From assembly GCA_000830315.1 (NCBI GenBank), contig CP010426.1, forward strand, positions 261,156-325,155: DNA of 64,000 nt. The letters are read 5' to 3'. The translations under genes were made by a program, and so were the position numbers. A model generated the notes under the pieces. The model was given only the letters and a program-made list of their open reading frames with translations, searched no databases and was not told where the DNA came from. The stretch comes from an archaeon GW2011_AR20. Lineage in GTDB: Archaea; Nanobdellota; Nanobdellia; SCGC-AAA011-G17; GW2011-AR20. Of this stretch, positions 16,506 to 25,485 are shown one piece after another; positions within the stretch are counted from its first letter, which is position 1, and every line of letters starts with the position of its first letter.

Positions 16506-17408
16506 ATGAGTTTTTACAAAGAAATTCAAAGCAATAAAAGAAAAACTTACATCCTTTTAGTTTTATTTTCATTTATTGTTGTTATATTGGGAGGAGTTTT
16601 AGGACAAATTTTTTTTGGCAATTATATCTTTGGCATGATATTCGCTTTTATTATAGCAATAGTTTATTCTTTGATAGCATATCGGTCAGGAGATTCAATG
16701 ATATTAAGGTCTGCAAATGCAAATGAATTAAAAAAAGAAGATGACCCCTATTTATTTAATATTGTTGACGGATTAGCGATTTCTGCCCAAATACCTAAAC
16801 CAAGGATATACATGATAAAAGAAGATTCAATGAACGCCTTTGCTACAGGAAAAGACCCGGAGCACGCGTCTATTGCAGTTACTTCTGGCTTGAGAAAAAA
16901 AATGAATCGGCTGGAGCTGGAGGGAGTTATATCTCATGAAATGTCTCACATAAAAAATTATGATATACGGGTCATGATGTTGGTTACAATTTTACTCGGG
17001 GTTGTCGTTTTATTAAGCGATATAATCTTCCGCTCTTTTATATGGGCTCCTAGAAGTGGAAGAAAAAGTGAAAGCGGAGGCAGCGGAGCCTTAATTCTGT
17101 TAGCTATTGCAGTTGTTTTGGCTATCTTAGCACCAATTATAGCCCAATTAATGCGTTTGGCAATATCAAGAAAAAGGGAATATTTGGCAGATGCTACGGG
17201 GGCTAAATTAACTCATTATCCCGAAGGTTTGGCAAATGCCCTTGAAAAAATAAAAAATGATCACGACGTTACTGTAGACACTGCTAATAAAGCTACAGCC
17301 CATCTTTATATAGAAAATCCTTTAAGAGAAAAAAGAGGATTTACGGCTAAACTTTTCTCAACACATCCGGATATAAACGACCGTATAAGAAGACTCAGGC
17401 AAATGTGA
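16506..17408 (+). CDS. htpX: HtpX-type membrane metalloprotease (M48)
   Basis: 300 residues. Membrane segments lie at about 17-33, 36-56, 155-175 and 195-218. The zinc site HEMSH is at about 144-148 (VISHEMSHIKN), and the third ligand is the Glu of REYLADATGA. HtpX degrades misfolded membrane proteins. The lemA-htpX pair forms one operon, convergent with rfcL eight bases downstream. The C-terminus LFSTHPDINDRIRRL is the usual M48B ending. Confidence 0.95.
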   Translation: MSFYKEIQSNKRKTYILLVLFSFIVVILGGVLGQIFFGNYIFGMIFAFIIAIVYSLIAYRSGDSMILRSANANELKKEDDPYLFNIVDGLAISAQIPKPRIYMIKEDSMNAFATGKDPEHASIAVTSGLRKKMNRLELEGVISHEMSHIKNYDIRVMMLVTILLGVVVLLSDIIFRSFIWAPRSGRKSESGGSGALILLAIAVVLAILAPIIAQLMRLAISRKREYLADATGAKLTHYPEGLANALEKIKNDHDVTVDTANKATAHLYIENPLREKRGFTAKLFSTHPDINDRIRRLRQM

Positions 17409-17415
17409 TTAAATT

Positions 17416-18498
17416 CTAATATTTTAAGAAGGTCATGTATTGTAATTCTTTAGCCAATTTTTTGTTTGATAAATGCAGTTCAGGAGATAAATTATTAATA
17501 AACTCCTTTCTTTTTATGTTTTTTCTGTTATTAATCCAGATTTTTAATAACCTTTGTGTTCTTGTGTAATTTGTGAATTTGCTGCTCGGGTAATCCTTGC
17601 TTAATGCAATCCCAAAACTCATCAATAAATTCTGGTAATACAAGAATCTCCAATACTGCTGCTTAATAATCCTTTTTCTAAAGATATCAGCCTTGCTTAA
17701 ATGATAATATGCCTTTGCCAGTTCTTCATTACTATAATCTTTTGCAAGATTTTCATCAATCCATAAAAATATTTCATCTAAATTTTCCTTCGAATTATCA
17801 AAAACTTTTCTTAATGCTTCCGAATCTTTTGTTTTGAATATTGTCCTTAATATATTAAATATAGTTTCCTGTTTTTCGCGCTCATCAAGATGCGCAGTTT
17901 TGTCCAGCATAGCCAGATTTAAATCATTTATTGCTGCTCTTGCATCGCCTTTGCTTCTTATTGCAATTTGTTTTACCAATGCATCGTCCAAATCCAAATT
18001 TTCCTTTTTTATGATTTCATTTAAAATTATGATTGTTGTTTTATCATCCAAAACATTGAACTCGATTAATTTGCATTTTTTCCTCAATAAACTGAATTTA
18101 GAATTCCACGGATCATTTGCCGTAATAACAATCGGATAACTGCTGTTTTCCAGTTCCTTTAATAATTCAGTTAAACCACCTCGGTCTTCTGCATTTATCC
18201 CGTCAATTTCATCAATCAGAATAATTTTATCTCTTCCAAATAAGCTAGCCTGTTTTATGTTATTAATCACAACTTTCTGAATTTGTTCTTTGTTCCTTAA
18301 ATCAGAGGCATTAACCTCAAGAATCTCATAATTTAATTCATTTGCTAAAGTATAGACGCTTATTGTTTTGCCAACCCCGACTTTGCCGTGAATTAATACA
18401 GGCTGTTTTTTTAATATCGCATCTTTTAATTTCTCTAGTGGAATGCTCTGCCCATATATCTCATTCAAATTTTTTGGCTTATACTTATTGATTAACAT
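17416..18498 (-). CDS. rfcL: Replication factor C large subunit
   Basis: 360 residues, shorter than typical RfcL (about 400-480); the C-terminal tail that usually carries a PIP box is missing. Walker A GKVGVGKT lies at about 39-46, Walker B IILIDEIDG at about 97, and the start KYKPKNLNEIYGQ is typical. It has no SRC box, unlike RfcS, as expected for the large subunit. With RfcS it loads the PCNA clamp. The gene overlaps the preceding HELIH gene by seven bases. The cluster rfcS-x-y-rfcL is on one strand. Confidence 0.93.
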   Translation of the reverse strand: MLINKYKPKNLNEIYGQSIPLEKLKDAILKKQPVLIHGKVGVGKTISVYTLANELNYEILEVNASDLRNKEQIQKVVINNIKQASLFGRDKIILIDEIDGINAEDRGGLTELLKELENSSYPIVITANDPWNSKFSLLRKKCKLIEFNVLDDKTTIIILNEIIKKENLDLDDALVKQIAIRSKGDARAAINDLNLAMLDKTAHLDEREKQETIFNILRTIFKTKDSEALRKVFDNSKENLDEIFLWIDENLAKDYSNEELAKAYYHLSKADIFRKRIIKQQYWRFLYYQNLLMSFGIALSKDYPSSKFTNYTRTQRLLKIWINNRKNIKRKEFINNLSPELHLSNKKLAKELQYMTFLKY

Positions 18499-19058
18499 TT
18501 TTCCAAAAATTTTATTATACTCGTATCAAATTCATCATAAACTTCATTGACTTTTTCCCATTCATAAGCTAATTCCAGGTTATGATCATCTTTAATCAAA
18601 ACATTATTAAAGAATTTATTTCCGAATAAGTTCTCGATGACTTTTCGTTCAATTAATAGAACAGGGAAATGAATTTTAAAATCATTTTGATAAAAATTAA
18701 ATTTTTTCTTGACTAAAGTTAAGACTCTCTCGTTTTTATTCAGCATAACATGTATTAATTCATGTACTAGAACTGCTGTCAAATATTCGAAATCTCTGGT
18801 AAATTTTATTGTAAGCGGATATGAGATTGCCCTATATCCTAAATGCTTGACAATGAAACATCTTACCTCTTTACTAAGTTTTAGACCAGAAACTTTTTCA
18901 ATTTCTTTTTCAATTCTCTTTTCATTTTTTCTCCAATTTTTTTCGAATTCTAAAGTATTTCTTAACATCTCTAAATATTGTCTATTATCATAATTATTTC
19001 TTGACATGTAAGTCAGAAGTTCGTCATAAATTTGTGAATATTCAAAATTTATTCTCAT
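18492..19058 (-). CDS. HEXXH-containing protein, putative zinc peptidase fold
   Basis: 188 residues. A VLVHELIHVMLN helix at about 92-103 gives an H-E-x-x-H zinc motif. Upstream lie a charged helix (KNWRKNEKRIEKEIEKVSG) and a beta segment. No third ligand can be named with confidence; candidates are the Glu residues in LELAYEWEKVNEVYDEF. The gene is embedded in the RFC cluster, overlapping both neighbours by a few bases (ATGA type upstream), so it is co-translated with clamp-loader subunits. A link to replication or just co-transcription cannot be decided. Confidence 0.6.
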   Translation of the reverse strand: MRINFEYSQIYDELLTYMSRNNYDNRQYLEMLRNTLEFEKNWRKNEKRIEKEIEKVSGLKLSKEVRCFIVKHLGYRAISYPLTIKFTRDFEYLTAVLVHELIHVMLNKNERVLTLVKKKFNFYQNDFKIHFPVLLIERKVIENLFGNKFFNNVLIKDDHNLELAYEWEKVNEVYDEFDTSIIKFLEKC

Positions 19059-19387
19059 ATTAAGTATTCTTCAACTTTCTTTATTCGTTTCAATAGCTCT
19101 GCAAGCTGCGCTTTTTTCATTTTTTCGTAATCATTTTCTTTGAATCTCTTTGTCTTATACATTCCTAATAGTGTCGGTATTCCGATTGCAGCATTTCTTG
19201 CATTATCCCATTCAAATGCTTCTGTCTCATGTTTCCAGGGCGCTCTATCAAAAATCTTTACCATCTGTTCATTATAAAGATTACTCAGTGCTTTAATGCT
19301 TTCAATATCCTCTTTTTCAGCAGCATAATACATGTATTTTAATATTCTCAACAGTTCGTGCTTTCTATTGTCCCTTATAATTTCCAT
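19055..19387 (-). CDS. Hypothetical helical protein in the RFC operon
   Basis: 110 residues from the ATG at 19387, one base after the rfcS stop. A longer frame begins inside rfcS, but this ATG is the natural start. It reads MEIIRDNRKHELLRILKYM and is helical throughout, with conserved-looking APWKHETEAFEWDNAR in the middle. I do not recognise the family. It is coupled to rfcS upstream and the HELIH gene downstream. Confidence 0.65.
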   Translation of the reverse strand: MEIIRDNRKHELLRILKYMYYAAEKEDIESIKALSNLYNEQMVKIFDRAPWKHETEAFEWDNARNAAIGIPTLLGMYKTKRFKENDYEKMKKAQLAELLKRIKKVEEYLI

Positions 19388-19388
19388 C

Positions 19389-20330
19389 TTATTTTCCCAT
19401 AAAAGCCAAGAATGATTCCATCTGCACAAAATCATCGCTTCCCTCGACTAATCTGAATTCAATCTCGCCGCATTTGTCTATTAATTCAAGTTTCTTGCTG
19501 TCGTTTATGTTCAGATTTAAAACCTCTTTCTGAATCTGCTTGATTACATCTAACCCGGATAAGCCGTTTTTCAGCATCAAATCCAATAATTTGTTTCTAG
19601 ATTTCAAGAATTCTTTATTTAATGCAAGTTCTAAAATTTCCCCAACATCTCTCGGATTTGCAGTCGAAGTAATCTCATTAACTGATCTTTCTGTTACTTC
19701 GTTGCTTATTGTTGCACAGCTCTGCAAAATATTCTCAACTCTTCTTAAATCACCCTCAGAAACTTCATAAATTAATTTTATCACATTATCACTAACATCA
19801 AGCTTTTCTTCTTTCGCAATCCTTTTGACTATTGTTTTTACATCATCAAATACCAAAGGCTTGAACCTGAAGATGACGCATCTTGATTGTATCGGTTCTA
19901 TCACCTTACTTGAATAATTGCAGCTTAAAATGAACCGGCAGTTTTCAGCATACTGTTCCATTGTTCTCCTTAAGGCATTTTGCGCATCTCTTGTTAATGC
20001 ATCTGCTTCATCAAGCAAAACGATTTTTGGGATTTCTGTGCCCATTGGCTTTGTGCGCGCAAAATCTTTTATGTTTTCCCTGATAACATCTATTCCCCTG
20101 TCGCTGGAAGCGTTTGTTTCAAGAAAATTCTGTTTCCAGTTTTCCTTGAACAAAGTTTTTGCAATGATTAGGGCAATTGTAGTCTTTCCAGTGCCTGGCG
20201 GACCAGCAAACAACATATGCGGGATATTTTCCTGCTCTGTCATTGCCCTTATTCTGTTTACAATGATGTCCTGCCCAACTAGTTCATCAAACTTACTCGG
20301 GCGAAATTTTTCTATCCAAATTCCATTCAT
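19389..20330 (-). CDS. rfcS: Replication factor C small subunit
   Basis: 313 residues, full length. Start WIEKFRPSKFDELVGQ, Walker A GPPGTGKT at about 43-50, Walker B IVLLDEADAL at about 104, arginine finger box PIQSRCVIFRF (SRC) at about 150. Four copies plus one RfcL make the pentameric clamp loader. The C-terminal collar domain is present. A TATA-like stretch sits upstream at about 20345-20360. It opens the operon rfcS - helical protein - HELIH protein - rfcL. Confidence 0.96.
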   Translation of the reverse strand: MNGIWIEKFRPSKFDELVGQDIIVNRIRAMTEQENIPHMLFAGPPGTGKTTIALIIAKTLFKENWKQNFLETNASSDRGIDVIRENIKDFARTKPMGTEIPKIVLLDEADALTRDAQNALRRTMEQYAENCRFILSCNYSSKVIEPIQSRCVIFRFKPLVFDDVKTIVKRIAKEEKLDVSDNVIKLIYEVSEGDLRRVENILQSCATISNEVTERSVNEITSTANPRDVGEILELALNKEFLKSRNKLLDLMLKNGLSGLDVIKQIQKEVLNLNINDSKKLELIDKCGEIEFRLVEGSDDFVQMESFLAFMGK

Positions 20331-20407
20331 TGTTTAGAATAAAGCTGTAATATTTATAAAAGTTTGTAAAAAAAGAAAAAAAGAAATAGAATGAATGATA
20401 AAAATGA

Positions 20408-20791
20408 TTACTCTTCATCACCGAAGTCTTCAGAATCTTCTGTTTCGTCTGCTACTTCTTGGGTTTCTTCTTCAAAACTTTCGCTTCCTTGATCCGCCTG
20501 ATTCATTTCAGAAGATTCAGCAGATTCTTCAGATTTTGAGCTTCCTGTCCCTGCTACCTCACCAAAGCCGACTTTTCTAAGCACCTTGGTAATTCTAACT
20601 TTAACAGTTTCTCCCTGTTTTACGCCTGGAACGAAGATTACAAAACCTTTGACCTTTGCAATTCCATCCCCCTTTTCACCTACGGCCTCTATTTTTAACT
20701 CTATTTCATCTCCTACATTTACTGGTGCGAAGCTTCTTCCCCCACCACCATAACCGCCCCTATTTTCACCAAATCTTCTCTTATTGTACAT
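20408..20791 (-). CDS. TRAM-domain protein with acidic tail
   Basis: 127 residues. A Gly/Arg-rich start (RRFGENRGGYGGGGRS) precedes a TRAM beta-barrel (about 24-82: VGDEIELKIEAVGEKGDGIA, then FVIFVPGVKQGETVKVRI and VGFGEV). The tail is Ser/Glu/Asp-rich. Archaeal stand-alone TRAM proteins bind RNA and act as cold-shock-like chaperones; the acidic tail is unusual and may tune RNA affinity. An SD-like GGGAG lies about 12 bases before the ATG, and a structured leader at 20818-20850 precedes it. Confidence 0.85.
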   Translation of the reverse strand: MYNKRRFGENRGGYGGGGRSFAPVNVGDEIELKIEAVGEKGDGIAKVKGFVIFVPGVKQGETVKVRITKVLRKVGFGEVAGTGSSKSEESAESSEMNQADQGSESFEEETQEVADETEDSEDFGDEE

Positions 20792-20817
20792 ATTTCTTAC
20801 TCTCCCTTGAATTTATT

Positions 20818-20850
20818 ACATTGACAACTACAAGGAGTAGCCCCCAATGT
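20818..20850 (-). promoter_or_regulatory. Two-stem hairpin in the TRAM gene leader
   Basis: On the + strand ACATTG (20818-20823) pairs with CAATGT (20845-20850). Inside it CTAC (20828-20831) pairs with GTAG (20837-20840) around a five-base loop. It lies 27 bases upstream of the TRAM start codon, most likely within the 5' UTR. Autoregulation by the RNA-binding product is a possibility, not shown. Confidence 0.4.
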
Positions 20851-20873
20851 TAGTCTTTCTTTTAGAATTAATA

Positions 20874-20881
20874 TTTATAAA
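20874..20881 (+). promoter_or_regulatory. TATA box of ileS
   Basis: TTTATAAA, 35 bp before the ATG at 20917 and 56 bp before the ATG at 20938. The sequence is self-complementary and could also serve the divergent TRAM gene. Confidence 0.5.
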
Positions 20882-20916
20882 ACTTTGCTTTTTAAACCTC
20901 GAAAACTATTTAAATT

Positions 20917-23724
20917 ATGCTAATAATCTCTTTAAGAATGTATGATTTTAAGCATGTAGAACAGGAAATAAGCAAGTTATGGCAGAAACAAAGCAAGGAA
21001 ATAAAAAAAAGCTTGCAATACGATCCCGAAAAGAAATTATATTCTTTCTTGGAGGGGCCACCAACAGCTAATGCGCCCCCGGGATTGCATCACGTTGAAG
21101 TCCGTGTTTTCAAGGATTTATTTTGCAGATTTAAGTATATGCAAGGTTATACTGTTCCGAGAAAAGGAGGGTGGGATTGTCATGGATTGCCGGTAGAAGT
21201 TCAGATTGAAAAACAACTTAAGTTAAATTCTAAGAAGGATATATTGAATTATGGCATTGAAAAATTTAACAAGCAATGTAAAGAAAGTGTATTTTCTTAT
21301 ATTAAAGAATGGAATAGGTTAACAGATAGAATGGCTTTCTGGATTGATTTAGATAACCCATATATTACTTTAAATAATAACTATATTGAAAGTGTCTGGT
21401 GGTCATTGAAAGAATTATATAATAAGAAAATGTTATATGAAGGGCACAAGGTTGTTCCATTTTGTCCAAGATGCGAAACACCGTTAAGCTCTCATGAAGT
21501 TGCTCTTGGTTACAAAGACATTACAGAGCCAACAATTACTGTAAGATTCAAAATTAAAGGAGAAAATAGGTATTTATTAGCGTGGACAACAACACCATGG
21601 ACCCTGCCTTCTAATTTAGGACTTGCAATAAATCCAAAGATAGATTATGCAGTTGTTAAGCAGGATAATAATGAGTATATTCTAGCAAATGATTTAGTTA
21701 ATAAATATTTTAAAAATGTTAAGGTAATCAAAAAAATAAAAGGAAAAGAATTAATTGAATTAAAATATGAGCCAATTTTTCCCTATTTTAAAGATTTAAA
21801 GAATTCGTTTAAAATTATTTCAGGAGATTTTGTTTCTACAGAAGAGGGTACTGGAATTGTTCATATGGCTCCTGCATTTGGCGAGAATGATTATGAAGCT
21901 TGCAAATTAAATAAAATAGATTTTGTTAAACCGATAGATGAAACAGGACATTTTACTTCTGAAGTTTCTGATTTTAAAGGAATGTTTGTAAAAGACGCAG
22001 ATCCGAAAATTATAGAATATTTGGATAAAAAAGGAGTTTTATTTAAAAAAGAAGATTATATGCACACTTATCCATTTTGTTGGAGATGTAATACACCATT
22101 AATTTACTATGCAATGATTTCATGGTTCATCAAAGTTAGTTCTTTTAGAAATGAGTTATTAAAAAATAACGAGAAAATAAACTGGAGTCCTAAACATATT
22201 AAGGAAGGAAGATTTGGAAATTGGTTAGAGGGAGCAAAAGACTGGGCATTATCAAGAAAAAAATTCTGGGGAACTCCGTTGCCTATTTGGAGATGCAGTA
22301 AATGCAAAAATGAAATAATAATCGGGAGTGTAAAAGAATTAAAAGATTTATCCGAAATAAAGAAAGAAATTGATTTACATAAGCCAGTTATTGATGAAAT
22401 AAAAATAAGATGCAATAAATGTAAGAATTTAATGTCAAGAGTCCTAGATGTTATAGACTGTTGGTATGATTCTGGTTCTGCTACATTTGCTCAATATCAT
22501 TATCCATTTGAAAATAAAGAAATGTTTAACAAGAGTTTTCCATACGATTTTATAGCAGAAGCAATTGATCAAACTCGTGGATGGTTTTATACTTTGCACG
22601 TTCTCGGTACTTTATTATTTGGAAAGAATGCTTACAAAAATGTAGTTTGTGCAGGACATGTTGTTGATGAAAACGGGGAGAAGATGAGCAAAAGCAAAGG
22701 AAATATAGTTAATCCTTGGGAAACTTTTGATAAAGTTGGGATTGATGCAACAAGACTGCAGTTTTGTGTGAATGAGCCCGGAGATCAAAAAAGATTCAGT
22801 TTGAATTTGATTAATCAGCAAGTCACACCATTTTTAACAATATTATGGAACTCTTATCAATATTCAAAAAATCTTAAAGCAACAAATAAACCAAGATTAC
22901 AATTAGAAGATGAATGGATAATCTCTAGAATAAATACTTTAATCAATAATATCACGGAAGAATTAGAGAAACAAAATTATCATAAATGTCTTGCTTCATT
23001 TGTAGAATTTGTAAATGAAGATTTATCCAGAACATATATTAAATTAATTAGAAATAGAGTAGATAATAATGATTCAACTCTTGGTTATGTTTTTAATTAT
23101 GTTTTTGAAAGATTAAGCAAGTTATTAGCGCCATTTGCTCCGTATATCTCTGATTATATTTACAAAGGTCTTGAAAATAAAAGCGTTCATTTAACCGAAT
23201 GGCCTCTTACAGATAAAAGAAGGATAAAAGAAGATTTAGAGGATAATGTAAACCACGCGAGGAATACTATACAAGCAGTATTAAGCGAGAGAAATTTAAA
23301 ACAAATAGGCGTTAGATGGCCTTTGTTGGAGGTTGAAGTATTAACTAAAGATGATGCGGTTGTAAAAGCAGTCAAAAATTTACAAGATTTAATTAAATCG
23401 CAGGTTAACTGCAAAAAGATAATTGTTAAAAAGCAGCCAATGGACGAAGAATTCAGAATTACATTAAATACAAAATTAACCTCGGAATTAGAAAAAGAAG
23501 GTTATACAAGAGAAGTTCTAAGAAGAATTCAGGATTTAAGGAAAAAAGTTAAATTGAATAAGAATGATAAGATTGAATTATATTTAGAAAGTAAAATTTC
23601 ATTGGATCTAGAGTTAATTAAAAAAATAGCAAATGCAAAAATAGTAAAAAAGTTTAATACAAAGAGTTCTGAGAAGTTTAAAGTTAAAGAAAAAGAATTT
23701 GAAATAGGTTTTAATAAAATTTAA
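20917..23724 (+). CDS. ileS: Isoleucyl-tRNA synthetase
   Basis: 935 residues; an ATG at 20938 (MYDFKHVEQEISKLW) fits the family start better and may be the true one. It charges tRNA-Ile, whose triple-intron gene is in this window. The HIGH region reads GPPTANAPPGLHHVEVR, the G-I/L-H-H variant used by one IleRS branch. The editing domain (TTTPWTLPSNLG) is intact, and KMSKS appears as GEKMSKSKGN at about residue 590. The anticodon-binding domain follows. The end overlaps the convergent cfa gene by four bases. Confidence 0.96.
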   Translation: MLIISLRMYDFKHVEQEISKLWQKQSKEIKKSLQYDPEKKLYSFLEGPPTANAPPGLHHVEVRVFKDLFCRFKYMQGYTVPRKGGWDCHGLPVEVQIEKQLKLNSKKDILNYGIEKFNKQCKESVFSYIKEWNRLTDRMAFWIDLDNPYITLNNNYIESVWWSLKELYNKKMLYEGHKVVPFCPRCETPLSSHEVALGYKDITEPTITVRFKIKGENRYLLAWTTTPWTLPSNLGLAINPKIDYAVVKQDNNEYILANDLVNKYFKNVKVIKKIKGKELIELKYEPIFPYFKDLKNSFKIISGDFVSTEEGTGIVHMAPAFGENDYEACKLNKIDFVKPIDETGHFTSEVSDFKGMFVKDADPKIIEYLDKKGVLFKKEDYMHTYPFCWRCNTPLIYYAMISWFIKVSSFRNELLKNNEKINWSPKHIKEGRFGNWLEGAKDWALSRKKFWGTPLPIWRCSKCKNEIIIGSVKELKDLSEIKKEIDLHKPVIDEIKIRCNKCKNLMSRVLDVIDCWYDSGSATFAQYHYPFENKEMFNKSFPYDFIAEAIDQTRGWFYTLHVLGTLLFGKNAYKNVVCAGHVVDENGEKMSKSKGNIVNPWETFDKVGIDATRLQFCVNEPGDQKRFSLNLINQQVTPFLTILWNSYQYSKNLKATNKPRLQLEDEWIISRINTLINNITEELEKQNYHKCLASFVEFVNEDLSRTYIKLIRNRVDNNDSTLGYVFNYVFERLSKLLAPFAPYISDYIYKGLENKSVHLTEWPLTDKRRIKEDLEDNVNHARNTIQAVLSERNLKQIGVRWPLLEVEVLTKDDAVVKAVKNLQDLIKSQVNCKKIIVKKQPMDEEFRITLNTKLTSELEKEGYTREVLRRIQDLRKKVKLNKNDKIELYLESKISLDLELIKKIANAKIVKKFNTKSSEKFKVKEKEFEIGFNKI

Positions 23725-24836
23725 CGTATTGAATTATAGCCACCAGAAACGCCACTTTTAGAGAGAACAATCTGCCACAGCTGATTTTTTCTGGATAAAA
23801 ATGAACCAGCGCTAGATAATAAATAATAATTCCACATTCTGAAAAATCTTTCATCGTATCCTGATTTTAATTTATCCCAGTTTTTATTGAAATTATTATG
23901 CCAAGCCATCAGTGTTTTGTAGTAATAGATGCTAAAATTATGCCAGTCTTCCATAACAAATAAATTTTCAATTGATTTTCCTATTTGTTTTATAGAAGGC
24001 AACATCGAGTTAGGAAAAATATATTTCTGCGTCCATGGGTTTGTTGTTTTTACAGATACATTGCCCCCGATGGTATGCAGAAGAAACAAACCGCCGTCTT
24101 TTAAGCATTTATAAACAACCTTCATGAATGTTCTGTAATTCTTATATCCAACATGCTCAAACATCCCTATCGAGACTATCGCATCAAATTTTTCATTTAA
24201 GCTTCTATAATCCTGCAGCCTTAATTGAACCGGTAAGCCCCGGCATAATTTCTTTCCAAATTCCAATTGCTGTTTTGAGACGGTTATCCCGACAACATTA
24301 ACCTTGTATTTTTCAGCAGCATATTTTGCAAAACCTCCCCAACCGCAACCAATATCAAGAACCTTCATTCCTTTTTTTAATTTTAATTTCCTGCATATTA
24401 AATCAAGCTTTGCTTCCTGAGCCTCATTTAGATTCTTTGCATTTTTCCAGTAGCCGCAACTATAATTCATTCCTTTGTCAAGCATACTCTTATATAAATT
24501 ATTACCAATATCATAATGCCTCTCTCCGATGATAAACGCCCTTGATTTTTTCTGCAGATTGAACACCTTGCTCCCGATGAAATTTAAAATTAAGGGTAAG
24601 GAAACAACATTTCTATCAAGTTCTGCCCGCAAAACCCTCTCAAAAAATTTGTCTAATTCCTTGCAGTCCCACCAGCCATCCATATAAGATTCCCCCAATC
24701 CAATAGAACCGTTTTTTAAGACCCAATCATAAAATTTTTCATTATGAACTTTAATATCCCAAGGGAGGTTTCCATCCAACTCTATTTCTGCTTTGTCTAA
24801 TAATTTCCGGATATATCTTTTTGCTATTTTGCCCAT
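23721..24836 (-). CDS. cfa: Cyclopropane-fatty-acyl-phospholipid synthase
   Basis: 371 residues, full length. It uses SAM to add a methylene bridge to unsaturated acyl chains of membrane lipids. Seen: N-terminal region GSIGLGESYMDGWWDC, SAM motif VLDIGCGWGGFAKYAA at about 160, SIGMFEHVGYKNY and FLLHTIGG. This is a bacterial enzyme family acting on fatty-acid lipids, whereas archaeal membranes use isoprenoid ethers. The gene is therefore probably acquired and may act on unsaturated isoprenoid chains or on lipids taken from a partner. Divergent from tbp. Confidence 0.93.
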   Translation of the reverse strand: MGKIAKRYIRKLLDKAEIELDGNLPWDIKVHNEKFYDWVLKNGSIGLGESYMDGWWDCKELDKFFERVLRAELDRNVVSLPLILNFIGSKVFNLQKKSRAFIIGERHYDIGNNLYKSMLDKGMNYSCGYWKNAKNLNEAQEAKLDLICRKLKLKKGMKVLDIGCGWGGFAKYAAEKYKVNVVGITVSKQQLEFGKKLCRGLPVQLRLQDYRSLNEKFDAIVSIGMFEHVGYKNYRTFMKVVYKCLKDGGLFLLHTIGGNVSVKTTNPWTQKYIFPNSMLPSIKQIGKSIENLFVMEDWHNFSIYYYKTLMAWHNNFNKNWDKLKSGYDERFFRMWNYYLLSSAGSFLSRKNQLWQIVLSKSGVSGGYNSIR

Positions 24837-24878
24837 TTTAATCTTTATTAAGTAATTACACTTTATTTATAAACAACC

Positions 24879-24886
24879 TTTATATA
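24879..24886 (+). promoter_or_regulatory. TATA box of the tbp-mcm unit
   Basis: TTTATATA, 53 bp before the tbp ATG at 24939. A second TTTATAAA at 24866-24873 is self-complementary and is positioned 30 bp from the divergent cfa start. The tbp message thus has a short leader with an SD-like GGGGGTG at 24923-24929. Confidence 0.55.
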
Positions 24887-24938
24887 CTTTTCTGTTTATT
24901 TATAAATAAAACTTTAAGATTAGGGGGTGTATTATTTA

Positions 24939-25484
24939 ATGGCTAGAAATAAATCAAAAATAAAAATACAAAATATTGTTGTTTCTACAAGTTTAGAACA
25001 TGACATACCGTTGATAAAACTCGCAGAGGTTCTGCCAAACACAGAATATAATCCGGAGCAATTTCCTGGTTTGGTTATGAGGATTAAAACACCAAAGACA
25101 TCTGCTTTGATTTTTAGTTCTGGAAAAGTTGTTTGTACAGGCGCTAAGTCCATAAGCAAAGTAAAGGAAAGCATTGGGAAAATAATCGAGAACCTAAGAA
25201 AAATAAGAATTAAAATAAAGATAAAGCCAAAGATAAATATACAAAACATGGTTGCTTCCGGCACAATCAATATGGATTTAAATTTAAATTCATTGGCGAT
25301 GAAACTGGAAAATACAGAATATGAACCTGAGCAATTTCCCGGACTGGTTTATAAGCTGCCTGGGACAAGGGCAACATTCTTATTGTTCAGCAACGGAAAA
25401 ATAGTCTGCACAGGAACAAGATCCGAGACAAAACTTAGGGAAGCTGTCGCAAAATTAATAACAAATTTGAGAAAATTAAAGTAA
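24939..25484 (+). CDS. tbp: TATA-box binding protein
   Basis: 181 residues from the ATG at 24939, placed 9 bases after an SD-like GGGGGTG. A GTG four codons upstream lies inside that SD and is rejected. Two direct repeats of about 90 residues form the saddle. Each has an NTEYNPEQFPGLV- or NTEYEPEQFPGLV-type core, LIFSSGKVVCTGAKS or LLFSNGKIVCTGTRS, and a final basic helix. It nucleates transcription at the TTTATAWA boxes seen throughout the window. It stands one base before mcm. Confidence 0.97.
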   Translation: MARNKSKIKIQNIVVSTSLEHDIPLIKLAEVLPNTEYNPEQFPGLVMRIKTPKTSALIFSSGKVVCTGAKSISKVKESIGKIIENLRKIRIKIKIKPKINIQNMVASGTINMDLNLNSLAMKLENTEYEPEQFPGLVYKLPGTRATFLLFSNGKIVCTGTRSETKLREAVAKLITNLRKLK

Positions 25485-25485
25485 A

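Noticed and set aside
24927-24938. GTG start for tbp
   Set aside because: The GTG is part of the SD-like GGGGGTG that correctly positions the ATG at 24939.
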